From Puniceicoccaceae bacterium (GTDB lineage Bacteria; Verrucomicrobiota; Verrucomicrobiia; Opitutales; Coraliomargaritaceae): a stretch of DNA of 12,162 nt. How positions within the stretch are numbered: position 1 is the stretch's first letter; the number at the start of each line of letters is the position of its first letter. Location: positions 1-12,162 of the forward strand of contig PXBU01000177.1 of assembly GCA_003566795.1 (NCBI GenBank), written 5' to 3'. Positions 1 to 6,249 of this stretch are shown one piece after another. The position numbers and the translations under genes were made by a program. The notes under the pieces are model-generated. The model made no database searches, was not told the DNA's origin, and was given only the letters and a program-made list of their open reading frames with translations.

Positions 1-86
1 ATTGCTTTAAGTTTAAGATATTCTGGACTATACGCTTGCAGTCTTAATGCTCTTTGTTCTTTTGTTTCAAACATTTTTTCTAAAAT
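1..86 (-). CDS. Unknown small protein, partial (3' end outside window)
   Basis: Only the first 28 or so codons are inside the window and the family is not recognised. The first ATG (72-74) lies about 19 nt from a strong AGGAGG site, which is too far. An in-frame ATT at 84-86 lies 7 nt from that site, the normal spacing, so I place the start there; the protein would begin M(AUU)-LEKMFETKEQRAL. If ATG is used instead, the start is 74. It is the most distal gene visible in the long leftward operon headed by the helicase gene. The visible part is rich in charged residues and has no signal peptide. Confidence 0.6.
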   Translation of the reverse strand, partial: MLEKMFETKEQRALRLQAYSPEYLKLKA

Positions 87-110
87 TTTAAACCCTCCTA
101 ATAAAAGCAA

Positions 111-126
111 ACTTTTATTAACTCAT
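111..126. repeat. Intergenic repeat A, copy 1
   Basis: ACTTTTATTAACTCAT (16 nt) is identical to 370-385. Both lie in the spacer upstream of a minus-strand gene start or at its 3' neighbour. Confidence 0.6.
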
Positions 127-350
127 TCAATTTCCAAAGTATATTCTTCCCGTTGCAATTTTGTTACAAATGGTCTAACATCGTCAACTCCTTCATCAAT
201 TTCTAATTCTTTTAAACGTGCAATTAATTCATCCTCTGTAGCAAATATTTCTGTAGTTGTCCAGGGGAGTCTTATTAATTTGACTCCTTTACTATTCTTT
301 GCCACTTCATCGTAATCAATTCCGTAAAGTACATGAATTATTCCAAACAC
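123..350 (-). CDS. Unknown small acidic phage protein (75 aa)
   Basis: The GTG start at 350 follows a GGAGAGGAT site at good spacing. The more obvious ATG two bases upstream is in another frame and stops after four codons. The protein is acidic in its second half (IDEGVDDVRPF) and its middle, ATEDELIARLKELEID, should be an amphipathic helix. No domain is recognised, and there is no membrane segment or Cys pair. Its upstream spacer carries two short repeats shared with neighbouring spacers. Function is unknown. Confidence 0.75.
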   Translation of the reverse strand: MFGIIHVLYGIDYDEVAKNSKGVKLIRLPWTTTEIFATEDELIARLKELEIDEGVDDVRPFVTKLQREEYTLEIE

Positions 351-369
351 ATCCTCTCCACAAAACTTA

Positions 370-385
370 ACTTTTATTAACTCAT
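370..385. repeat. Intergenic repeat A, copy 2
   Basis: Identical to 111-126. Overlaps repeat B (383-402) by three bases. Confidence 0.6.
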
Positions 386-402
386 AAAAATAATATTTTA
401 TT
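383..402. repeat. Intergenic repeat B, copy 1
   Basis: CATAAAAATAATATTTTATT (20 nt) is identical to 568-587. It touches the stop codon of the zinc-ribbon gene at 401. Confidence 0.6.
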
Positions 403-556
403 AAATTTCTTCCTGATTTTCGTTTTCATAAATAATCTTTCCATCTTCACTGAATATATAAAATCTATTCTTACAATTAGAGCATTCCATTAAAGCTCCA
501 ATAATAATGCGAGTAACCCATTCTTTCTGCTGGCAATATGGACATATTAAATCCAA
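401..556 (-). CDS. Small two-CxxC zinc-ribbon protein (51 aa)
   Basis: A 51-codon frame opens with TTG at 556, 8 nt from a GGAG site; no ATG or GTG fits. The protein carries two Cys pairs, CPYC at residues 5-8 and CSNC at 25-28, spaced as in a zinc ribbon, then an aromatic strand (RFYIFSEDGKIIYE) and an acidic tail. Such mini zinc ribbons usually bind nucleic acid or protein, but the partner here is unknown. It lies in the long leftward operon, one of several Cys-pair proteins in this stretch. The zinc-binding call rests on the Cys spacing alone. Confidence 0.75.
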   Translation of the reverse strand: MDLICPYCQQKEWVTRIIIGALMECSNCKNRFYIFSEDGKIIYENENQEEI

Positions 557-567
557 AATAATCACTC

Positions 568-587
568 CATAAAAATAATATTTTATT
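568..587. repeat. Intergenic repeat B, copy 2
   Basis: Identical to 383-402. Lies just upstream of the ribosome site of the zinc-ribbon gene at 401-556. Confidence 0.6.
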
Positions 588-601
588 GTATCGTCTGGCG
601 G

Positions 602-799
602 TTATGTGCAACAAGCATCTGATTCGCCTTGTGTTTCTGGTGGCTTATCTACGATATACGCTTGTTTGTTTAATAACTTTGTCCACATTTCTGCATGTGA
701 CTCACCTACAAACATTGCAATCACAGTGCCACTCCATGTTATAACCATCCATAATTTTTCTCTATTGTCCCACTGATAGCTGTATGGTTTTGTTTCCAT
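602..799 (-). CDS. Unknown small protein with Trp-rich beta segment (65 aa)
   Basis: The ATG start follows AAAGGAG with an 8-nt spacer. The core, residues about 9-44, reads like a two-strand sheet followed by a helix (KLWMVITWSGTVIAMF, then SHAEMWTKLLN). This pattern is seen in many short phage proteins of unknown role. The hydrophobic run is interrupted by polar residues and too short for a sure membrane span. The C-terminus ends in two cysteines (ACCT). Function unknown. Confidence 0.75.
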   Translation of the reverse strand: METKPYSYQWDNREKLWMVITWSGTVIAMFVGESHAEMWTKLLNKQAYIVDKPPETQGESDACCT

Positions 800-841
800 A
801 TTTGAACTCCTTTCTATAAAGTCGCATTCTGTACTAAAACC

Positions 842-925
842 CTAAAACCCCTCGTAATAACTTGACCATAATGCGGTCAATAGCAATGCTACTACTCCTA
901 TCAATAAATAAATAATAATATTCAC
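842..925 (-). CDS. 27-aa single-span membrane peptide
   Basis: GTG at 925 sits 6 nt after a full AGGAGG site. It opens a 27-codon frame ending in TAG at 842. Residues about 3-20 (IIIYLLIGVVALLLTALW) are an uninterrupted hydrophobic stretch long enough to span the membrane, and the short tail SSYYEGF is polar. It fits exactly between its neighbours in the operon. Phage peptides of this form can be holin-like, antiholin-like or membrane-protein modulators, but nothing here selects among these. Confidence 0.7.
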   Translation of the reverse strand: MNIIIYLLIGVVALLLTALWSSYYEGF

Positions 926-965
926 AGCAATCCTCCTGTTCTCATACTGGCTGTTATGCGTCTTA

Positions 966-1196
966 TTATCCAGCATCATAAATTACATTTCCATCGTGTT
1001 CTGAAACAGGCTCTACTTCCGTAAAACTTATATCTGTTTCAAATTTAGGGTTAAAATCTCCGTCTCCGTCTGCAAATAAAGCAACACGCCTGCTGCACCC
1101 AATTTTTCCTAAGTACTCCATGTATTTAAGCATGGACATGAAGTGAGGTACCCACCTCTTGTTCATCGTTACTTTTATATTGAATGTTTTTTCCAC
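966..1196 (-). CDS. Conserved phage protein of unknown function (76 aa)
   Basis: GTG at 1196 follows an AAAGGA-type site about 9-10 nt upstream; the first ATG in frame (codon 11) lies inside the conserved part. The sequence W-V-P-x-F-x-S-M-L-K-Y-M-E-Y-L-G-x-I-G-x-S-R and then FADGDGDFNPKF-x-x-D-I resembles a short protein I associate with many Gram-positive phages. No function is known to me. The DGDGD segment could bind a metal but could also be only a turn. It is soluble, with no Cys pair. Confidence 0.8.
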   Translation of the reverse strand: MEKTFNIKVTMNKRWVPHFMSMLKYMEYLGKIGCSRRVALFADGDGDFNPKFETDISFTEVEPVSEHDGNVIYDAG

Positions 1197-1254
1197 TAAT
1201 AACCATCCTTTCTTAATTTGTAGTTTACCAAAAGTGTTTCATAAAATTTAATTT

Positions 1255-1458
1255 TTATTCTTTATTCTTATTTAATAAATCTCTTCCGCAGAAAGGGCAA
1301 TAATAAATATTCGCAGATGCGGTGCCTCTTTCTTCGGCATCCATTACTAAAACCATTTTAGGATTTTCTTGATTTGTGAACATTTTTACATATGATACTC
1401 CATATCCAGATATAGATAAAAATGACTTCTGATTATTACTTTTACAATATTTACACAT
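1255..1458 (-). CDS. Zinc-ribbon mini-protein (67 aa)
   Basis: Cys pairs sit at each end, C2-x2-C5 (MCKYCK) and C54-x2-C57 (CPFCGRDL), the usual layout of a phage treble-clef or zinc-ribbon protein with a beta-rich middle. I start at 1458, where GAGGAGG lies a few bases upstream. A longer frame from 1494 would add 12 residues, but that ATG lies inside the 3' end of the upstream gene and lacks a ribosome site. Role unknown; probably an intracellular nucleic-acid-binding or protein-binding adaptor. Confidence 0.8.
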   Translation of the reverse strand: MCKYCKSNNQKSFLSISGYGVSYVKMFTNQENPKMVLVMDAEERGTASANIYYCPFCGRDLLNKNKE

Positions 1459-1483
1459 ATTGCCTCCTCGTAAAATTAACCAT

Positions 1484-1624
1484 TTATTTACCATCTTTAA
1501 TCTTTACTTTATTTAATCTTTGATGTAAACATTTTAATGATTTGCCAATTTCAATTCCTGTTGATTGAACTCTTATTTGCACTTCTTTTTCTACCTGTTG
1601 TATAAGTTCTTGTATGTCGTTCAT
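1484..1624 (-). CDS. Unknown 46-aa helical protein
   Basis: A 46-codon frame starts with ATG at 1624 after GGAGG and ends in TAA at 1484. The protein is basic and helical: residues 1-20 (MNDIQELIQQVEKEVQIRVQ) form an amphipathic helix, and residues about 29-43 are rich in Lys and Leu. It fills a gap that would otherwise be about 170 nt. No domain is recognised. A DNA-binding or protein-binding role is possible but only a guess. Confidence 0.7.
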   Translation of the reverse strand: MNDIQELIQQVEKEVQIRVQSTGIEIGKSLKCLHQRLNKVKIKDGK

Positions 1625-1662
1625 CTTAAAACCTCCATAAAATTACTTTTTTATCGAATTAC

Positions 1663-1836
1663 TCAATATTTAAAACATTGGTATTTCAACATTATATAAA
1701 GCCATAGTTTTTGATGCCACTTTAATTTTAATTCTGGAATAATTTCTATATAAAAATCCTTTGGTTCGCTTCTGACAACCTCGCACCCAAGATTTATATC
1801 TACAATTCTTGATCCATTTTTAAATTCCAGTTTCAT
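1663..1836 (-). CDS. Unknown small phage protein (57 aa)
   Basis: I start at the ATG at 1836, about 7 nt after AAGGTGG. An upstream ATG at 1872 overlaps the previous gene's end and lacks a ribosome site. The N-terminus, MKLEFKNGSRIVDI, has the strand-turn-strand opening common in short phage proteins. The C-terminus, LKLKWHQKLWLYIML, is an aromatic, partly hydrophobic helix that may touch a membrane or partner. Function unknown. Confidence 0.7.
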   Translation of the reverse strand: MKLEFKNGSRIVDINLGCEVVRSEPKDFYIEIIPELKLKWHQKLWLYIMLKYQCFKY

Positions 1837-1864
1837 ATTATAACCACCTTCTCTATAAACTGCT

Positions 1865-2062
1865 CTACTCACTACTGTCTATTACTCTGATGTAGTCTGT
1901 GAATTGATCTGATAAATACTTTTGTTTCAAGGTTAAATTGTTATAAGACATTTTATATGAAACCTTCCATTTCAACCCATTTAAAATGAATTCAAATGGA
2001 TTTATTTGTATATTTATAAACTGCCTTAATGTAAGATAGTTTTTAATCAACCATACAAACAT
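1865..2062 (-). CDS. Unknown small aromatic-rich protein (65 aa)
   Basis: An ATG at 2062 lies 9 nt after the stop of the previous gene, preceded only by a weak AGAGAG site, so translation may depend on coupling. The product is rich in Phe, Tyr, Leu, Ile and Asn. Its hydrophobic parts (FVWLIKNYLTL, INPFEFILNGL) are too broken for a clear membrane span. The operon position and lack of a competing frame support it. It is one of the weaker gene calls here. Confidence 0.5.
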   Translation of the reverse strand: MFVWLIKNYLTLRQFINIQINPFEFILNGLKWKVSYKMSYNNLTLKQKYLSDQFTDYIRVIDSSE

Positions 2063-2071
2063 ATATTCTCA

Positions 2072-2623
2072 CTACTCTCTTTTTAAATCACTTTCAATAT
2101 CTCCATAAATTGAATAACACATAGACCTTAGTTCAATATCATCTTTTATATTTTCGTTTATAATTTTTTTCATATCTTCCTTACTACATTTTTCATCATT
2201 CAGGCAATATAAAATTAAACCAATGCTTTGAGCCTTAGATAATTTCATAAGGTTTCCCATTACTTCAGTGAAGCGAAAGTCAAACAGTTCGTTCCATTCT
2301 TTGTTATATTCTCCCATTTTACTTTCTATAAATGTTTTTCGCTCTTTGTTTTTCTTTTTTAATTCTTTTAACAATTCTCTAGTTTTCCAATTTTCATCTT
2401 TCCTATCTGAGTAAATAAACCAAGTATCATCTTCTAATATTTCTTTAGACAATACCACTCTAACTAAGTCGCCCTCATATTCTAATGCTTTTCCATATAC
2501 ATCACACCATACCCAAGTATTTATTTTTTTGCTGTAGGTTAAATAAGATCCACATTTTTTGTGGCTTGTTATTATTGGTTGTTTTTCTGCCATCTGCGGA
2601 GTTATTAATTCAAATATTTTCAC
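2072..2623 (-). CDS. Unknown protein (183 aa)
   Basis: GTG at 2623 follows GGGAG, which lies inside the last codons of the upstream gene; the stop and start are only three bases apart, suggesting coupled translation. The N-terminal half, about residues 17-75, looks beta-rich with Cys24 and Cys40 and aromatics (TWVWCDVYG). The middle, about 80-105, is a highly charged Lys/Glu helix, and the rest is helical with a Lys/Glu-rich end. No enzyme motif is recognised. It is soluble and function is unknown. Confidence 0.75.
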   Translation of the reverse strand: MKIFELITPQMAEKQPIITSHKKCGSYLTYSKKINTWVWCDVYGKALEYEGDLVRVVLSKEILEDDTWFIYSDRKDENWKTRELLKELKKKNKERKTFIESKMGEYNKEWNELFDFRFTEVMGNLMKLSKAQSIGLILYCLNDEKCSKEDMKKIINENIKDDIELRSMCYSIYGDIESDLKRE

Positions 2624-2626
2624 TAT

Positions 2627-2992
2627 TCACCACTCCCTTGTTTTCATAAAAATGGGTTCTTCATCTGAATATCTTTGCATATCTTTTTCTCTGATCAATT
2701 TTTCATGCCCATCTTTCTCTTGAACAAAAAAAAACTCACCTAATCTAACCCACTCTAAAACTAAATTTGAATATCCACCCATATATGCATCATATCCTAT
2801 ATTTTGTAAATATGCCTCCATAATATCTTCTTGTTCATACTTATCCAAGTCACTACCTTTTAATTCTAACCATTTTTCTATTACTCTCTCATCCCAGGAT
2901 ATCCTATTGTCATTGTAAGCACTACTCCACCCTGAGCCATAATTAGGAGAGACCAAAACACCCATTTTACCATTTTTTATATATGGTTTCAT
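2627..2992 (-). CDS. Conserved phage protein of unknown function (121 aa)
   Basis: The start at 2992 has an ideal AAGGAG-ATTTAAC-ATG arrangement; an extra seven codons upstream lack one. The opening MKPYIKNGKMGVLVSPNYGSGWSS, then DERVIEKWLELKG and a distal GYDAYMGGYSNLVLEWVRLGEFF segment, resemble a family I recall from many phages and prophages as a hypothetical protein. The Gly/Trp-rich N-terminus suggests a compact beta fold. It lies 17 nt after the upstream zinc-ribbon gene. Role unknown. Confidence 0.8.
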   Translation of the reverse strand: MKPYIKNGKMGVLVSPNYGSGWSSAYNDNRISWDERVIEKWLELKGSDLDKYEQEDIMEAYLQNIGYDAYMGGYSNLVLEWVRLGEFFFVQEKDGHEKLIREKDMQRYSDEEPIFMKTREW

Positions 2993-3009
2993 GTTAAATC
3001 TCCTTTTGT

Positions 3010-3402
3010 TCAATAGTTTTTTTTATTGTATTCTTCTTCCATTTTTTGTAGATTTAAATCTCGAATCTCACGGATAAATACTTCACTACCACAATTATTG
3101 CAATGAGTAAGAATTTCTTCAAAAACTATCTCTATCTCTTTTATATTTTTATTTTTAATCCTTTTACTAAGACTGTATTCTTTCATATTCCTACATTGTT
3201 CACAAAAAGCTTCTTTCGGCACTTTATACAGTTCTGATCTAGAATTGGCGTGATCCAGTTCACCCACAAGCTCCTCTAATGCCCTATCAATAAAATCTCC
3301 ACAAGCTTTTTGCCGAATGTCTTCACCATTGTCCATCAATGAACAAGCTTCTGCATACATCCACCCAAGTGCTAAACAGATGTCTTCTTTTTTATTATTC
3401 AT
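3010..3402 (-). CDS. Zinc-ribbon protein with helical N-terminal domain (130 aa)
   Basis: ATG at 3402 follows GGAGG at good spacing. Residues 1-60 form an acidic helical region (ALGWMYAEACSLMDNGEDIR, ALEELVGELD). Residues 67-104 contain two Cys pairs, C67-x2-C70 (CEQC) and C101-x2-C104 (CNNC), separated by a basic stretch (KRIKNKNIK), as in a zinc ribbon. The tail is a charged helix. It probably binds nucleic acid or protein through the zinc knuckle. Metal binding is inferred from spacing, not proved. Confidence 0.75.
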   Translation of the reverse strand: MNNKKEDICLALGWMYAEACSLMDNGEDIRQKACGDFIDRALEELVGELDHANSRSELYKVPKEAFCEQCRNMKEYSLSKRIKNKNIKEIEIVFEEILTHCNNCGSEVFIREIRDLNLQKMEEEYNKKNY

Positions 3403-3427
3403 TTAGTTTCCTCCTAAAATCATTATT

Positions 3428-3676
3428 TTACGCATCGAGCTCTTCTTCTAACTCATCAATATTGTCTTTCAAATATTTAGTCACTGCAATGTACCCTTTA
3501 TCATTATTATCACTGTCAAAGCCTCTAAACTTCACTCTAGCAGGATAAACTTCGTCTATGTCACCAGATTCAGAAAGTTGCACTACAATCGCCCATCCAA
3601 ATGTATGAAGGAGCATATTAATCCACCACAACATACCTGATTTTCTAAATTCTTCCCAAGTTTTTCTATCTACCAA
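3428..3676 (-). CDS. Conserved phage protein of unknown function (82 aa)
   Basis: The start is TTG at 3676, 8 nt after AGGAGG; no ATG or GTG is in frame nearby. The pattern KKTWEEFR-like, WWINMLLHTFGWAIVV, VYPARVKFRGFD, GYIAVTKYLKDNIDEL resembles a short protein I associate with many phages of Gram-positive and Gram-negative hosts. The FGWAIV segment is hydrophobic but too short to be a sure membrane span. The acidic tail ELEEELDA ends the protein. Function unknown. Confidence 0.8.
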   Translation of the reverse strand: MVDRKTWEEFRKSGMLWWINMLLHTFGWAIVVQLSESGDIDEVYPARVKFRGFDSDNNDKGYIAVTKYLKDNIDELEEELDA

Positions 3677-3700
3677 TACCCTTACCTCCTTAAAACATCT

Positions 3701-3880
3701 TCATTTCATTTTAAAATCTTGCAAGGGACACCAAATAGGAAAACTTCTAATATCGTCATATTTAGTATGTCCCATTTTAATCGACTCCTCGCACCAGAAA
3801 TATTTTTCACAGTGATCTATACGATACAAGCATTTTGAACACTTTATTATTTCTACTACCTTGCTAAAATTTTTGATGAT
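3701..3880 (-). CDS. Cys-rich small protein with unusual AUC start (about 59 aa)
   Basis: A clear frame ends in TGA at 3701. It carries C14-x2-C17, C24, C30 and the ending FPIWCPLQDF (Cys51). A Cys-knuckle followed by W-C-P-L matches short zinc-binding proteins I recall from phages and plasmids. The frame has no ATG, GTG or TTG before the first Cys pair. The ribosome site AAGGAG at 3886-3891 points to ATC at 3878-3880 (spacing 5) or the next ATC at 3875-3877. Either AUC initiates, or a base was lost or gained near 3881-3885. It lies between two operon genes. Confidence 0.6.
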   Translation of the reverse strand: MIKNFSKVVEIIKCSKCLYRIDHCEKYFWCEESIKMGHTKYDDIRSFPIWCPLQDFKMK

Positions 3881-3909
3881 GCCAACTCCTTCCTGATAAA
3901 AATCGTATT

Positions 3910-4224
3910 TTATTTATAAAAAGTATATTCAATTTCTGGATAAAAATCATTTTGAAAATCCATATCAATATAGACTAACAACAAATCTTTTTGATGAATA
4001 AAGAAATTTTCGCCATTATTTAATGTAACCCACCCTACAATATCTCCAAGCCAGCCTCTATTAATATTAGATACAACCTCGGCAAATTTGACTGTGATCC
4101 TATCGTCCATAATCCTAAAATCTTTTACAGTCTTGACTTTTATAATGCTTCCATCATTTTTAATAAATTGAAGATCAGGAACCCAACTTTTGAAAAGTAA
4201 ATGATTATCTTTATTTGTTTCCAC
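3910..4224 (-). CDS. Unknown beta-rich protein (104 aa)
   Basis: GTG at 4224 is the first standard start, but it lies about 13 nt from AGGAGG. An in-frame ATT three codons upstream (4233) has a spacing of only 4, so the start is uncertain by three residues. The sequence alternates strands and turns (IKNDGSIIKVKTVKDFRI, GWLGDIVGWVTLNNGENFFIHQ), suggesting a small beta barrel such as an OB or Sm-like fold, but no family is recognised. Function unknown. Confidence 0.7.
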   Translation of the reverse strand: METNKDNHLLFKSWVPDLQFIKNDGSIIKVKTVKDFRIMDDRITVKFAEVVSNINRGWLGDIVGWVTLNNGENFFIHQKDLLLVYIDMDFQNDFYPEIEYTFYK

Positions 4225-4241
4225 TTTTACAATACTCCCTC

Positions 4242-4574
4242 CTAATCAAATCTTTCATATTTTTCAAACTCAGCCAGTCTTCCTTTCCAAAAATCTAACT
4301 CCCTGTTAAGAAGCCTATACACTTCATGATCTAATAACATATCACCTTTGTGAAATTTAATAAGCTCGTTTTCCACTTTGTCAATACAGTAAGCGTAAAA
4401 CATTCTATCATTATAAAAATATGGTTTATTTGAAGCCTCAAGCATTAGTTTAATACGATCCATCTCTTCGTCTGCTAATTTTTCTATTTGTATCTGATCT
4501 ATTATATTGTGTTGCACAGCTATGGTTTTACATATTTGTTTGTATATGTCTAAAATCAATTCAATTTGAGTCAT
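4242..4574 (-). CDS. Unknown helical protein (110 aa)
   Basis: ATG at 4574 has an ideal AAGGAGGACAAT leader. The protein is almost all alpha-helical, with heptad-like hydrophobic spacing (MTQIELILDIYKQIC, EKLADEEMDRIKLMLEA, RLAEFEKYERFD), and is acidic. No Cys pair or membrane span is present. A coiled-coil or adaptor role is plausible but not shown. Confidence 0.75.
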   Translation of the reverse strand: MTQIELILDIYKQICKTIAVQHNIIDQIQIEKLADEEMDRIKLMLEASNKPYFYNDRMFYAYCIDKVENELIKFHKGDMLLDHEVYRLLNRELDFWKGRLAEFEKYERFD

Positions 4575-4617
4575 ATTGTCCTCCTTATAATATCGTAATT
4601 TTAATATATAGTGATGG

Positions 4618-4935
4618 TTATGTGTTATAATTTTTATATCCTAATGATTCTTTTTCTTGACTATCCAACCATAATTTTAATTCTTTTCGTAACTCTTTAA
4701 CCTTATATTCATACTCCAATTTTTTAATTTTTTTAAAATTTTGTCTTATCTTAATTTCCAATTTATATTCTATTTCTTGTTTTTTAATTTCTAGTTTAGC
4801 CCCTTCACAATCGCAATAATGGTAATAAAAAATATCTCTACTGCCAAACTCGCTTTCTCGAACCTCATTACAAACTCCTCCACAATATAAACAATAATAT
4901 CTATCAAGTTTAATATGTGCGGTATCATAATACAT
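4618..4935 (-). CDS. Cys-rich protein with long charged helix (105 aa)
   Basis: ATG at 4935 follows GGAGG, 10 nt after the helicase stop. The N-terminal part has C15-x2-C18 and C22 (CLYCGGVC) followed by C41-D-C43, a likely zinc knuckle. Residues about 47-95 are a continuous Lys/Glu-rich helix (EIKKQEIEYKLEIKIRQ, KELRKELKLW) likely to form a coiled coil. Its position directly behind the helicase could mean it assists DNA processing, but that is inference. Confidence 0.75.
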   Translation of the reverse strand: MYYDTAHIKLDRYYCLYCGGVCNEVRESEFGSRDIFYYHYCDCEGAKLEIKKQEIEYKLEIKIRQNFKKIKKLEYEYKVKELRKELKLWLDSQEKESLGYKNYNT

Positions 4936-4945
4936 ATTTTTCCTC

Positions 4946-6007
4946 CTATCTCAATAGTGCAACAGGTTTCACTCCTGCACTTCTACTCACAGCGGTATAA
5001 AGCCATTTACTCTCATCACCTTTAAAACAAAAAGATTCATCAATAATAACCATAGAATCGAATATAGTTGACCCTTGAGACTTATGCGTTGTAATTGCAT
5101 ACCCTTTTGTTACTATGTTTTTCATTTGCTTGGGAAACCTTTTTGGCACAGATTCTGGTTCAAAGTAAACAGCGTAGTTTTCAAACAAATCATCATCTAC
5201 TCTTACTTTTAACTTATACTTATCAAAGTTTTTTCTAATATCCAACACTTTTCCCAAACTTCCATTAATAATAAAATTACTCCAGTCATTTTTTAAAAAC
5301 ATAACTTTTTCGCCTTTTTCTAATTCTACACTTCCAGAAATATCTAAGTTTAATTTTTTTCTTGTGGTATTAGTCCCGCATAAAAATTGAACATCTTTTC
5401 TCAACCATTCTTCTTTTAATTGATGCTTCCGCCCTACAAATAAGATATCACCATATGTTCCTTCTTTTAATAATTCTCCATTTCTAATTTGAGTTGCCGC
5501 CCAAAGAATTGGAGATTCTAATGCTTGTCTGTGTATTTGAGTGAGAATTACATCATAATATCCATAGAATTTATTTGGTGTTGAAATTGGAGGAAGTTGA
5601 TACGGATCACCTACTAATAGAATTTGAATTCCATAGGAAGATAAATCATCTAATAATTCCTGTCCTACCATTGAATATTCATCTACTACTATTAATTTAA
5701 TATGAGATAGTAAATCTCTTGTTTTTTTTCTAAAACCAATACAAATACCTCTATGCACAATTGGTTCATAGATTAATTTATGTATTGTTGAAGCTTGTAA
5801 GCCTTTATCTATGAGTAATTTTGCAGCCACTCCAGTAAAAGCACAAAAGTGAACTTCAGATGATTGATAATTTAATTCTTCAATTAAATAGGAAAGAGTA
5901 AATGATTTACCCGACCCTGCCGCACCTTGTAAAACAGTTATTGGGGTTTTATTTTGTATTTTTTCTTTTAATATTTTTAAAGCGTTGTGTTGTTGACTGG
6001 TTAACAT
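4946..6007 (-). CDS. Dda/RecD-like superfamily 1 DNA helicase (353 aa)
   Basis: An ATP-driven 5'-3' SF1B helicase, related to phage T4 Dda and RecD2. Walker A is GAAGSGKS (28-35), motif Ia CAFTGVAAK (55-63), Walker B VVDE (107-110), motif III GDPYQLPP (133-140), motif IV LTQIHRQ (155-161), and near the C-terminus AITTHKSQGSTI and YTAVSRS, the paired motifs V and VI. T4 Dda is 439 aa, so this is a compact version with its C-terminal end close after motif VI. It has a good ribosome site (AAAGGAGG) and its own promoter at 6040-6068, and heads the long leftward operon. Expected roles are replication start, fork restart and protein removal from DNA. Confidence 0.93.
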   Translation of the reverse strand: MLTSQQHNALKILKEKIQNKTPITVLQGAAGSGKSFTLSYLIEELNYQSSEVHFCAFTGVAAKLLIDKGLQASTIHKLIYEPIVHRGICIGFRKKTRDLLSHIKLIVVDEYSMVGQELLDDLSSYGIQILLVGDPYQLPPISTPNKFYGYYDVILTQIHRQALESPILWAATQIRNGELLKEGTYGDILFVGRKHQLKEEWLRKDVQFLCGTNTTRKKLNLDISGSVELEKGEKVMFLKNDWSNFIINGSLGKVLDIRKNFDKYKLKVRVDDDLFENYAVYFEPESVPKRFPKQMKNIVTKGYAITTHKSQGSTIFDSMVIIDESFCFKGDESKWLYTAVSRSAGVKPVALLR

Positions 6008-6039
6008 TCTAAACCTCCTTTACTTTTTCTTATAATATA

Positions 6040-6068
6040 ATTATACCACATATTTTTAAAAAAGTCAA
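6040..6068 (-). promoter_or_regulatory. Promoter of the helicase operon
   Basis: TTGACT (6063-6068), 17-nt spacer, TGG-TATAAT (6040-6045). Followed by TATATTATAAGAAAAA, which recurs after the other minus-strand promoters, then AAAGGAGG and the helicase ATG. It probably drives the whole run of small genes to the left, as no other clear promoter was seen there. Confidence 0.85.
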
Positions 6069-6107
6069 GCAAATAGGTGCCCTAGAAATGAGCTTAAACC
6101 TGTTTAC

Positions 6108-6136
6108 TTGACTTAATTTGAAAAATATGATATAAT
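6108..6136 (+). promoter_or_regulatory. Plus-strand sigma-A-type promoter
   Basis: TTGACT (6108-6113), 17-nt spacer, TGA-TATAAT (6131-6136) with an extended -10. It points into the 3' end of the kinase-like gene and lies back to back with the helicase promoter (6040-6068). The downstream sequence (TATATAAGAGGG) differs from the TATATTATAAGAAAAA shared by the minus-strand promoters. Confidence 0.7.
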
Positions 6137-6156
6137 ATATATAAGAGGGAAAACAA

Positions 6157-6249
6157 ATGGCTTTTGCCAGTTTATATATATTAAACCGAACTAATATCAT
6201 GACCAAATCTAATCAACAAGTTCTCCATGTATTTATAATAATCAGCTGA
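6157..6249 (+). CDS. Possible 30-aa peptide on the opposite strand
   Basis: The only plus-strand reading frame here with its own promoter (6108-6136). ATG at 6157 follows AAGAGGG by about 8 nt and the expected mRNA leader is about 14 nt. The peptide is hydrophobic and polar mixed (MAFASLYILNRTNIMTK, then VLHVFIIIS). It overlaps the last 69 nt of the kinase-like gene in antisense. The promoter could instead serve only an antisense RNA. Confidence 0.3.
   Translation: MAFASLYILNRTNIMTKSNQQVLHVFIIIS

Noticed and set aside
3339..3548. 69-codon plus-strand frame
   Set aside because: Antisense shadow of two minus-strand genes that have good ribosome sites; low-complexity Ser/Leu product.
6137..6180. 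Strong terminator after the kinase-like gene
   Set aside because: Only a 4-bp TGGC/GCCA hairpin with a broken T-run is present on the minus strand; too weak to call.
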